Part shown: one piece after another, positions 1 to 5,466 of the stretch | Numbering within the stretch: the first letter of the stretch is position 1 | How the letters are laid out: each line of letters opens with the position of its first letter | DNA from: PRO6 sp049646625 | GTDB taxonomy: Bacteria; Pseudomonadota; Alphaproteobacteria; Rhizobiales; Xanthobacteraceae | Assembly (NCBI GenBank): GCA_049646625.1 | Contig: JBARWE010000056.1 | Location: 1-5,975 of the forward strand | Direction of reading: 5' to 3' | Length of the DNA: 5,975 bases | The notes under the pieces: generated by a model | Seen by the model: the letters and a program-made list of their open reading frames with translations, nothing else | The model's database searches: none | Told to the model about the DNA's origin: nothing | Translations under genes and position numbers: made by a program

Positions 1-1212
1 CCGCCGCCCCCGGCGTCGGGTGTCAAACCGCCTCCGGCGCTGCCGCCCGCCGCGCCGGCTAAGCGCGGTGAGAGCGAGCGCCCTGACCGTTCCGGCCGGC
101 CGCAGCCTGCCGCGCCGCAGACTGCACCCCCGACGCCTCCCGCCGCGCCCTCACCTTCTGCCACGCCGCCGGCCGGTGTGCAGCCGCCCGTCGGCCGCGA
201 TGCCGGATCGCCCCGCCCCGGCCCCGACCAGAGCCGTCGGCCGCCGCCGTCGAGCGCTCCGTTACCGGCTGCCCCGCCGCCCGCCGCAACGACACCGCTG
301 CCCGAGCGTGGCGAGCGCCAGGGGCCGCGCCGGCTTGAGGATTTCCGTGGCCAGCGGCAGGAGCGGCAGGAGGGTGGCCGCACCGTCATCACCGAGCCGG
401 GCCGCGTCATCGTGCGCGATCCGACCGGCCGCTCGTTTGTTCGCCACAATGAGATCGACCGCTTCCGCCGCGGCGCGCGCGACGTGCGCGTCGAGAGCCG
501 CGGTAACGAGCGGCGCACGGTGGTGGTGCGACCGGACGGCTCGCAGATCATTACCATCGACGACCGTGACGGCCGGCTGCTGCGCCGCCTGCGGCGCGAC
601 CGTGACGGCCGCGAGATCGTGATCATCGACAATTCCCGCCATCGCGGACCGCGCGGCGCCGGCGGCTTCTTTGTCGCGCTGCCGCCGCCGGTGATCCGCA
701 TTCCGCGTGAGCGCTATATCGTCGACTACGCCGATGCCCGCCCCGAGATCATCTACGAGACCATGCTGGCCCCGCCGGTCGCCCCGCCGCCGCGCGCCTA
801 CTCGCTCGACGAAATCCGCTACAGCCCGTCGGTACGCGAGCTGATGCCGCGCGTCGATCTCGACACGGTCAATTTCGATACCGGCTCATGGGAGATCGCA
901 CCCGACCAGGTCGACAAGCTGAAGGTGATTGCCGACGCCATCAACCGCGCCATCTCGCGCGATCCGCGGGAGGTGTTTCTGATCGAGGGGCACACCGATG
1001 CGGTCGGCAGCGACATCGACAACCTGTCGCTGTCGGACCGCCGCGCCGAATCGGTTGCCGCGATCCTGACCGAATACTTCCAGGTGCCGCCGGAGAACCT
1101 GACGTCGCAGGGCTATGGCGAGGAGTATCTGAAGGTCCAGACCGATGGACCGGAGCGGCAGAACCGCCGCGTCACGCTCCGCCGCATCACCCCGCTGCTG
1201 GCGGGCAAGTAG
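1..1212 (+). CDS. OmpA-family cell-envelope protein (5' end outside window)
   Basis: The frame is open from base 1 to a TAG at 1210-1212, giving 403 visible residues; the start and any signal peptide lie upstream. Residues 1 to about 120 are a Pro/Ala-rich, probably disordered linker. Residues about 125-211 are Arg-rich and beta-prone, with repeated xDGR turns (DRDGR at 188-192 and 200-204). After a second Pro-rich patch, residues about 288-398 form an OmpA-like peptidoglycan-binding domain: VNFDTGSWEI at 290, EGHTDAVGSD from 329, LSLSDRRAESV from 342, and a closing QNRRVTLRRI. Asp333 and Arg348 have the 15-residue spacing of the two residues that bind diaminopimelate in E. coli OmpA (D241/R256). 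The protein therefore probably anchors to peptidoglycan, as a lipoprotein or outer-membrane protein; the missing N terminus would decide which. The family call is firm and the specific role is unknown. A GTG at 178 could be mistaken for a start, but the open Pro-rich frame continues upstream of it. Confidence 0.9.
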   Translation, partial: PPPPASGVKPPPALPPAAPAKRGESERPDRSGRPQPAAPQTAPPTPPAAPSPSATPPAGVQPPVGRDAGSPRPGPDQSRRPPPSSAPLPAAPPPAATTPLPERGERQGPRRLEDFRGQRQERQEGGRTVITEPGRVIVRDPTGRSFVRHNEIDRFRRGARDVRVESRGNERRTVVVRPDGSQIITIDDRDGRLLRRLRRDRDGREIVIIDNSRHRGPRGAGGFFVALPPPVIRIPRERYIVDYADARPEIIYETMLAPPVAPPPRAYSLDEIRYSPSVRELMPRVDLDTVNFDTGSWEIAPDQVDKLKVIADAINRAISRDPREVFLIEGHTDAVGSDIDNLSLSDRRAESVAAILTEYFQVPPENLTSQGYGEEYLKVQTDGPERQNRRVTLRRITPLLAGK

Positions 1213-1234
1213 GCTGGCCGGTTGAGGAGAATCA

Positions 1235-1259
1235 GGCGGCCGGATGTCTGCCGGCCGCC
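1235..1259. terminator. GC hairpin between convergent genes, possible bidirectional terminator
   Basis: A perfect 9-bp stem (1235-1243 with 1251-1259, GGCGGCCGG against CCGGCCGCC) closes a 7-base loop. It lies 22 bases after the OmpA stop and 12 bases beyond the nth stop on the opposite strand, where a shared terminator would be expected. There is no T-run on either side, so it is not a canonical intrinsic terminator. It may instead protect transcript ends or act together with Rho. The terminator role is inferred from position and stem strength. Confidence 0.45.
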
Positions 1260-1271
1260 GGTGTCGTGGCG

Positions 1272-2057
1272 CTACCAGCCGGCCGTCTTGTCGGGCCAGC
1301 GGCACAGGTCGTTGATGATGCAGCGCTCGCATAGCGGCTTGCGGGCGAGGCAGACATAGCGGCCGTGCAGGATCAGCCAGTGATGGGCATGACGCTTGAA
1401 CTCGTCGGGGATGACCCGCTCAAGCGTCGTTTCGACCGCGAGCGGCGTCTTGCCCGGCGCCAGGCCGGTGCGGTTGCCGACCCGGAACAGATGGGTGTCG
1501 ACCGCGATGGTCGGCTCGCCGAAGGCGATGTTGAGCACCACATTGGCGGTCTTGCGGCCGACGCCCGGCAGCGCCTCCAGTGCGGCGCGGCTTTGCGGCA
1601 CCGCGCCGCCGTGCTCGGCGATCAGCCGCTCAGACAGCGCGATGACGTTCTTCGCCTTGGTGCGGTAAAGCCCGATGGTGCGGATCAGATCGCGTAGCCG
1701 CTCCTCGCCGAGCGCCAGCATCTTGTGCGGCGTGTCGGCCAGCGGAAACAGCTTGCGGGTGGCCTTGTTGACGCCGGCATCGGTTGCCTGCGCCGATAGC
1801 ACCACGGCCACCAGCAGCGTGTACGGATTGAGATGTTCGAGTTCGCCCTTCGGCTCCGGGTTGGCGGCCCGGAAGCGACGGAACGCCTCCGTCACCTCGG
1901 CCGCCGTCCAAGGTTTGGGCGCGCGCTGGCGGGCCGCCCTGGTGGGTTTCGGCTTTGCCGGCGCCGGCTTGGCTTGCGTCGGCGCCATGCGTGCGCCGGT
2001 GCGCCGGCTCGCGCCGGATGCGGAAATATCTGCGTTCTTGTTCGCCGGGCGGGCCAT
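1272..2057 (-). CDS. nth: Endonuclease III (DNA glycosylase/AP lyase)
   Basis: This is the base-excision repair enzyme that removes oxidised pyrimidines and cleaves at abasic sites. The 261-residue protein has the helix-hairpin-helix LPGVGRKTANVV with catalytic Lys169, followed 18 residues later by catalytic Asp187 in VDTHLFRV, matching E. coli K120/D138 spacing. It ends with a 4Fe-4S cluster motif C-X6-C-X2-C-X5-C (Cys236, 243, 246, 252). The core starts near residue 48; before it lies a basic Ala/Pro/Lys-rich tail that makes the protein about 50 residues longer than the 211-residue E. coli enzyme. I chose the ATG at 2057. An internal ATG at 1988 would drop 23 residues, and a TTG at 2093 lies inside the divergent neighbour. 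None of these has a Shine-Dalgarno sequence. The gene diverges from DUF2244 across 22 bases and ends with TAG at 1272-1274. Confidence 0.95.
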   Translation of the reverse strand: MARPANKNADISASGASRRTGARMAPTQAKPAPAKPKPTRAARQRAPKPWTAAEVTEAFRRFRAANPEPKGELEHLNPYTLLVAVVLSAQATDAGVNKATRKLFPLADTPHKMLALGEERLRDLIRTIGLYRTKAKNVIALSERLIAEHGGAVPQSRAALEALPGVGRKTANVVLNIAFGEPTIAVDTHLFRVGNRTGLAPGKTPLAVETTLERVIPDEFKRHAHHWLILHGRYVCLARKPLCERCIINDLCRWPDKTAGW

Positions 2058-2063
2058 GGTTGA

Positions 2064-2093
2064 GGTATAGTCAGCGCCGATGAGCCGAGGCAA
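2064..2093 (-). promoter_or_regulatory. Candidate nth promoter giving a leaderless transcript
   Basis: Read on the minus strand, TTGCCT (2093-2088) lies 18 bases before TATACC (2069-2064), a plausible -35/-10 pair. A start about seven bases beyond the -10 box falls at 2057, the A of the nth ATG, so the message would have no leader. This agrees with the lack of a Shine-Dalgarno sequence in front of that ATG. The -35 overlaps the first codons of the divergent DUF2244 gene. Assigned by eye against the sigma-70 consensus. Confidence 0.35.
2066..2071 (+). promoter_or_regulatory. Candidate -10 box for the DUF2244 gene, shared with nth
   Basis: TATAGT at 2066-2071 matches the sigma-70 -10 consensus at five of six positions. 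Transcription would start near 2078-2080, at or just before the ATG at 2080. Its TATA core is the same one read in reverse as TATACC for nth. No good -35 is present: TTCGCC at 2041-2046 is weak and its 19-base spacing is long. Confidence 0.4.
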
Positions 2094-2601
2094 CGACTTT
2101 CAGGACCACCCTGCGGACCGGCCGCTGTTCTCGGCGCTGATCACGCCGAACCGTTCGCTCGGCCGCACCGGCTTCGTGGTGTTGATGGCGGCGATTTCCA
2201 TCGTCTCGTTCGGCGCCGGCATGATATTTTTGCTGATGGGCGCCTGGCCGGTGTTGCTGTTCTTCGGCCTCGACGTCGCGATGATCTGGTGGGCGTTCCG
2301 GGTCAACTATCGCACGGCGCGGGCGTTCGAGGAGATTGTCGTGACTTCGACCAGCGTGCGGGTGCGGCGCATGACACATCGCGGCCACCGCTCGGAATGG
2401 ACGCTCAATCCGCTGTGGGTCAGGCTCGATCGCCGCGAGGTTGCCGACTACGGCGTCGACCGGCTCTATCTGGTGTCGCGCGGGCAGCGGCTGGCGGTCG
2501 CGGGCTTTCTCGGCGCCGGCGAAAAGGCCGAGTTCGCCGACGCGCTGGCGCTGGCGTTGCAGGCGGCCCGCCGCGGCCCGGTGTACAATCCGCTCGTCTG
2601 A
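2080..2601 (+). CDS. DUF2244 integral membrane protein
   Basis: The 173-residue protein opens with a short cytoplasmic-looking segment containing LFSALITPNRSLGRTGF, the conserved opening I associate with DUF2244. Two adjacent hydrophobic segments follow (about residues 31-52 and 55-73, the second ending in MIWWAF), then a soluble domain of about 100 residues beginning FEEIVVTSTSVRV. The likely topology is a membrane hairpin with both ends on the same side, probably cytoplasmic given the Arg-rich C-terminal part. The family has no established function. The ATG at 2080 is chosen because the conserved N-terminal motif lies just after it. It lacks a usable Shine-Dalgarno sequence (GAGG at 2062-2065 is 14 bases away). 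It diverges from nth and lies 122 bases before the Ada-like gene on the same strand. The family call rests on recalled motif and topology, not on a profile search. Confidence 0.85.
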   Translation: MSRGNDFQDHPADRPLFSALITPNRSLGRTGFVVLMAAISIVSFGAGMIFLLMGAWPVLLFFGLDVAMIWWAFRVNYRTARAFEEIVVTSTSVRVRRMTHRGHRSEWTLNPLWVRLDRREVADYGVDRLYLVSRGQRLAVAGFLGAGEKAEFADALALALQAARRGPVYNPLV

Positions 2602-2708
2602 CCGGCCTCGATCGCTATGATCGTCGTGTCGGAAATCGGGTGGTTTGCCGTGCCGGAGAAGCCTACATCGGCGGCATGACCCACATTGTCCCATACACCT
2701 CCATGCGC

Positions 2709-2713
2709 AAGGG
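2709..2713 (+). promoter_or_regulatory. Ribosome binding site that favours the ATG at 2724
   Basis: AAGGG lies ten bases before the ATG at 2724. Two other in-frame ATG codons upstream are less well placed: 2703 has no purine-rich site before it, and 2676 has GGAGAAG at 2655-2661, 14 bases away. Confidence 0.55.
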
Positions 2714-2723
2714 TGCGGTTCCC

Positions 2724-3611
2724 ATGACAGAGGCCCTGCTTGATCATCGCGCCGCCCGCCCCGCTGTGCAGGCCGCGGCGCTGCGCGACTACGACAGCGT
2801 GCGCCGGGCCATTGCCTTCATTTCGGCCAACTGGCGGACGCAGCCGCCCGTCGAGGCGGTGGCCGATGCCGCCGGCGTCACCGCCGACGAACTGCACCAT
2901 CTGTTTCGGCGCTGGGCCGGACTGACGCCGAAGGCGTTCATGCAGGCGCTCACCCTCGATCACGCCAAGACGTTGCTGCGCGATTCGGCCAGTGTGCTCG
3001 ATGCCGCGCTCGCCTCCGGGCTGTCGGGGCCGGGCCGGCTGCACGATCTGTTCGTTACCCACGAGGCGATGTCGCCGGGGGAATGGAAAAGCGGCGGCGC
3101 CGGCATGACGCTGCGCTATGGCTGCCACCCCTCGCCGTTCGGCACGGCGGTGGTGATCGCCAGCGAGCGCGGTCTGGCCGGGCTTGCCTTCGCCGATGCC
3201 GGCGAGGAGATGGCGGCGCTGGCCGATATGCGCCGGCGCTGGCCGCATGCGACCTATGTTGCCGATCAGGCCGCGACGGCGCCGTTGGCACGGCGCATCT
3301 TCGACCCCGGCCAGTGGAGCGCCGAACAGCCGCTGCGGGTGGTTCTGATCGGCACCGACTTCGAGGTGCGCGTCTGGGAGACGCTATTGAGAATCCCGAT
3401 GGGCCGCGCCACCACCTATTCGGATATCGCGACCCGGCTCGGCACGCCGAAAGCCTCGCGCGCGGTCGGCGCCGCGGTCGGCAAGAATCCGATCTCGTTC
3501 GTGGTGCCGTGCCATCGCGTGCTCGGCAAGAGCGGTGCGCTGACCGGCTACCACTGGGGCGTCACCCGCAAGCAGGCGATGCTTGGCTGGGAAAGCGGCC
3601 GCGCGGCTTAG
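2724..3611 (+). CDS. AraC-type HTH / methylated-DNA-protein cysteine methyltransferase (Ada-like, no N-Ada domain)
   Basis: This 295-residue protein transfers the alkyl group of O6-alkylguanine or O4-alkylthymine to its own cysteine, a one-use repair reaction. Residues about 24-122 form an AraC-family DNA-binding domain with two helix-turn-helix units (about 43-74 and 90-121). Residues about 128-205 match the N-terminal ribonuclease-like subdomain, and about 212-295 the catalytic domain. Acceptor Cys263 lies in VPCHRV. The upstream RAVGAAVGKNP carries the nucleotide-flipping arginine (probably Arg246), and GYHWGVTRKQAMLGWE completes the site. E. coli Ada also has an N-terminal zinc domain whose Cys38 takes methyl groups from phosphotriesters; that domain is absent, so Ada-style activation through Cys38 is not expected. 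What the HTH domain binds is unclear. The start at 2724 is supported by AAGGG ten bases upstream. The gene lies 122 bases after DUF2244, with no clear promoter or terminator between them. It could be labelled ada or ogt; neither symbol fits exactly. Confidence 0.93.
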   Translation: MTEALLDHRAARPAVQAAALRDYDSVRRAIAFISANWRTQPPVEAVADAAGVTADELHHLFRRWAGLTPKAFMQALTLDHAKTLLRDSASVLDAALASGLSGPGRLHDLFVTHEAMSPGEWKSGGAGMTLRYGCHPSPFGTAVVIASERGLAGLAFADAGEEMAALADMRRRWPHATYVADQAATAPLARRIFDPGQWSAEQPLRVVLIGTDFEVRVWETLLRIPMGRATTYSDIATRLGTPKASRAVGAAVGKNPISFVVPCHRVLGKSGALTGYHWGVTRKQAMLGWESGRAA

Positions 3612-3641
3612 AGCAGGTTTGCTTTAGGTGGAATCAGCAAT

Positions 3642-3765
3642 CCGTCATGCCCGGCTTTATGCCGGGTATCCACGTCTTTGGAATTTCAGCGAAGAAAGAC
3701 GTGGATGGCCGGGACGAAAGGGCGTTCACGCCCGTCTTCGATGGGTGATGACCCGGCCATGACGG
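3642..3765. repeat. REP-type extragenic palindrome between convergent genes
   Basis: A 124-base imperfect palindrome fills most of the gap between the Ada-like gene and gpmA. CCGTCATG at 3642-3649 pairs with CATGACGG at 3758-3765, and pairing continues past one mismatch (3651-3654 with 3753-3756). Inside are a 6-bp hairpin (3650-3655 with 3661-3666, 5-base loop) and a perfect 12-bp stem (3668-3679 with 3695-3706, 15-base loop). A 9-bp stem (3705-3713 with 3752-3760) encloses a 5-bp hairpin (3720-3724 with 3729-3733, loop TTCA). Several stems compete, so a cruciform or branched RNA is possible. From memory, dispersed repeats starting CCGTCATG with an internal CCACGTCTTT are common in Bradyrhizobium and Rhodopseudomonas. 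It may also end or stabilise both converging transcripts. Confidence 0.8.
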
Positions 3766-3790
3766 TGGTTCAATCTGGCTGAAACGGACT

Positions 3791-4414
3791 CTACGCCGCG
3801 AGGTCGAGCGTCGAGGCCACTGTGGCATCGGCGTTAAGGCGATAGATGATCGGCACGCCGGTCGCCAGCTCGCGCTTGAGGATGGTGTCCGGCGTCAGCT
3901 TCTCCAGCACCATAATCAGCGCGCGCAGCGAATTGCCGTGTGCCACCACCAGCGTGCGCTCGCCACGCAGCACGCAGGGCAGGATTTCCTGCACATAATA
4001 AGGCAGCGTGCGCGCCAGCGTGTCGCGCAGGCTCTCGCCGCCGGGCGGCGGCACGTCGTAGGAGCGCCGCCAGATGTGCACCTGCTCCTCTCCCCATTTC
4101 TTGCGCGCATCGTCCTTGTTGAGGCCGGACAGGTCACCGTAGTCGCGCTCGTTGAGGGCGAGGTGGCGGGCGATGGGAATGGTGGTCTGCCCCAGTTCGG
4201 TGAGCGCCAGGTCGAGCGTGTGCTGGGCGCGCTGCAAGACCGAGGTGAAGGCCACGTCGAACACCAGCCCGTGCTCCTTGAGGCGGCGGCCGGCGGCCTT
4301 GGCCTCCTCGATGCCCTGCGCGGTCAGGCCGGGGTCTTTCCAGCCGGTGAACAGGTTCTTCAGATTCCATTCGCTCTGGCCGTGGCGCACCAGCACGAGA
4401 ACGCGTTCGCTCAT
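3791..4414 (-). CDS. gpmA: 2,3-bisphosphoglycerate-dependent phosphoglycerate mutase
   Basis: This cytosolic enzyme interconverts 3- and 2-phosphoglycerate in glycolysis and gluconeogenesis through a phosphohistidine. The 207-residue protein begins with LVRHGQSEWN, where His11 is the phosphorylated residue and Arg10 the phosphate-binding arginine. The second catalytic histidine, His159, is in VVAHGNSLRAL. Glu89 in LNERDYGDLSG matches the E. coli proton-relay glutamate. NLFTGWKDPGLT is typical of the cofactor-dependent type. It is about 40 residues shorter than the 250-residue E. coli enzyme; from memory, this short form is usual in alphaproteobacteria. The ATG at 4414 places the histidine at position 11, as in E. 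coli, so longer in-frame readings into dapB are not needed. Only a weak GGA element lies 8 bases before it. The gene starts 23 bases after the dapB stop, suggesting co-transcription. Confidence 0.96.
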   Translation of the reverse strand: MSERVLVLVRHGQSEWNLKNLFTGWKDPGLTAQGIEEAKAAGRRLKEHGLVFDVAFTSVLQRAQHTLDLALTELGQTTIPIARHLALNERDYGDLSGLNKDDARKKWGEEQVHIWRRSYDVPPPGGESLRDTLARTLPYYVQEILPCVLRGERTLVVAHGNSLRALIMVLEKLTPDTILKRELATGVPIIYRLNADATVASTLDLAA

Positions 4415-4437
4415 TCGCTTCGTCCGTTTCGCTTGAT

Positions 4438-5253
4438 TCAGATTTCGGTGAGACCGAGCACGTCGGCCATCGAATAGAGGCCCGGTGCCTTGTCGCGCGC
4501 CCACAACGCCGCCTTGAGCGCGCCGTGCGCGAAGATCATGCGATCTTCCGCCTTGTGGGTGAGTTCGATGCGCTCATAGGGGCCGGCGAAGATCACGCTG
4601 TGGTCGCCGGTCACGGTACCGCCGCGCAGGCTGGCGAAGCCGATGTCGCCGGCCGGGCGCGCCCCGGTGATGCCGTCGCGGCCGCGCAGCGAGCGGCTGG
4701 CGAGGTCGATGTTGCGCCCCGCGGCGGCGGCGCGGCCGAGCATCAGGGCGGTGCCGGAGGGGGCATCGACCTTGGCGCGGTGATGCATCTCGACGATCTC
4801 GATGTCGAACGCCTCGCCGAGCGCGCGGGCGGCGGCCTTGGTCAGCGCCGCCAGCAGGTTGACGCCGAGGCTCATATTGCCGGACTGCACCACGGTGGCG
4901 CGCGAGGTGACGCTTTTGATGACCGCCTCGTCAGAGGCCGTCAGCCCGGTGGTGCCGATGACGTGCACCAGCCGCCGCTCGGCCGCGACCGCGACATTGG
5001 CGATCGAGGCGGCCGGCGCGGTGAAATCGACGATGCCGTCGGCGTTGACGGAGAGTGCCCACAGGTCGGCCGACAGCAGGGTGCCGCAGGCCGGCAGTCC
5101 GGCCAGCGTGCCGGCGTCCTGCCCGATCAGTGCCGAGTCCGGCGCTTCCAGCGCGCCGGCCAGCGTGGCGCCGGGCGTCTCATGGATGGCGCGCACCAGC
5201 GCGCGGCCCATCCGGCCACCGGCTCCGGCAACGATCAGGCGCATATCGGACAA
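4438..5253 (-). CDS. dapB: 4-hydroxy-tetrahydrodipicolinate reductase
   Basis: DapB reduces hydroxytetrahydrodipicolinate with NAD(P)H to tetrahydrodipicolinate, on the way to diaminopimelate and lysine, and so supplies peptidoglycan precursor. The 271-residue length is normal. The Rossmann turn GAGGRMGR is at 10-17, the cofactor-contacting FTAP at 77-80 and GTTG at 100-103. The family signature EMHHRAKVDAPSGTA starts at Glu155. Its His157 and Lys161 match catalytic His159 and Lys163 of E. coli, and PSGT binds the substrate carboxylates. I chose the TTG at 5253, giving MSDMRLIVAG, because AGGGA (5267-5263) lies nine bases before it; the ATG at 5244 would be 18 bases away. A TAG at 5268-5266 bars anything longer. 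The gene is followed closely by gpmA and preceded by a 213-base gap, so it probably starts its own transcription unit. Confidence 0.96.
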   Translation of the reverse strand: MSDMRLIVAGAGGRMGRALVRAIHETPGATLAGALEAPDSALIGQDAGTLAGLPACGTLLSADLWALSVNADGIVDFTAPAASIANVAVAAERRLVHVIGTTGLTASDEAVIKSVTSRATVVQSGNMSLGVNLLAALTKAAARALGEAFDIEIVEMHHRAKVDAPSGTALMLGRAAAAGRNIDLASRSLRGRDGITGARPAGDIGFASLRGGTVTGDHSVIFAGPYERIELTHKAEDRMIFAHGALKAALWARDKAPGLYSMADVLGLTEI

Positions 5254-5262
5254 CTGAATTAT

Positions 5263-5267
5263 TCCCT
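5263..5267 (-). promoter_or_regulatory. Shine-Dalgarno that selects the dapB TTG start
   Basis: AGGGA on the minus strand (5267-5263) lies nine bases before the TTG at 5253 and 18 bases before the in-frame ATG at 5244. The normal spacing of about 5-10 bases favours TTG, a rare start codon that would lower translation. Confidence 0.6.
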
Positions 5268-5289
5268 ATTCCATTTCCACTGGACAGGT

Positions 5290-5322
5290 AGGCGGAAATA
5301 TGGGATAGATACCCATCCGCCT
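5290..5322. other. Inverted repeat in the dapB leader, possible operator or attenuating hairpin
   Basis: AGGCGGA at 5290-5296 pairs with TCCGCCT at 5316-5322. Inside, TGGG (5301-5304) pairs with CCCA (5312-5315) around a 7-base loop, leaving a 4-base bulge. It ends 36 bases before the dapB start. A weak promoter candidate overlaps it on the minus strand (TTGGGC at 5329-5324, 16 bases, TATCCC at 5307-5302), so it could be an operator or a leader stem. No U-run follows on the minus strand. Function is inferred from position only. Confidence 0.35.
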
Positions 5323-5360
5323 CGCCCAATGGAGTAGTTGCGGCTGGCGCGTGTTCCTAT

Positions 5361-5437
5361 CGGCTAACCGTCGATCCCTTCGCAAACGAGCGGATCGGCG
5401 CGCCGCTGCTAAGAGACTGCACGGTGACCTATAGCCG
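5361..5437. other. Structured intergenic segment between DUF1330 and dapB
   Basis: Nested pairing can be drawn by eye. CGGCTA (5361-5366) pairs with TAGCCG (5432-5437) and ACCGT (5367-5371) with ACGGT (5421-5425). As an alternative that shares bases with the second stem, 5369-5377 pairs with 5392-5400 with one G-T pair; after one mismatch, 5379-5382 pairs with 5387-5390 around the loop CAAA. The hairpin is better as plus-strand RNA, because the two G-T pairs become A-C mismatches on the minus strand. It could be part of a leader RNA, an sRNA or a transcript end, or chance pairing in GC-rich DNA. I recognise no known RNA family. Confidence 0.3.
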
Positions 5438-5466
5438 CTTGCTTTTCGTCTGTCAGCTTTCGTTGT

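Noticed and set aside
1..360. Pro/Ala-rich stretch as a tandem repeat or microsatellite
   Set aside because: The CCG/GCC richness follows from Pro and Ala codons at high GC; no regular repeat unit is present.
20..622. Arg/Pro/Ser-rich plus-strand frame overlapping the OmpA gene
   Set aside because: It is a frame-shifted reading of the Pro-rich linker. The OmpA frame is open from base 1 and reaches a clear conserved domain.
2289..2723. An apparent 145-residue N-terminal extension of the Ada-like protein
   Set aside because: The frame is open by chance through DUF2244. The extension has no domain, and AAGGG supports the start at 2724.
2071..3248. Long minus-strand open frames of 207 and 260 codons opposite DUF2244 and the Ada-like gene
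   Set aside because: They are His/Arg/Gln-rich shadow translations without recognisable domains, opposite two well-supported genes.
3634..3828. Small minus-strand reading frame with a C-terminal end like PGIKPGMTDC
   Set aside because: It is a translation of the palindromic repeat. Tails of this kind are a known annotation artefact from such repeats, and the frame overlaps the end of gpmA.
4525..5337. Long plus-strand open frame of 270 codons antisense to dapB
   Set aside because: It is a mirror of GC-rich dapB coding sequence. Its composition is low-complexity Gly/Ala/Arg/Asp, and dapB on the other strand has every family motif.
5361..5437. Possible tRNA or lysine riboswitch
   Set aside because: There is no T-loop GGTTCGAATCC-like motif and no cloverleaf, and the conserved core of the lysine riboswitch is not visible. 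Only generic pairing is supported.
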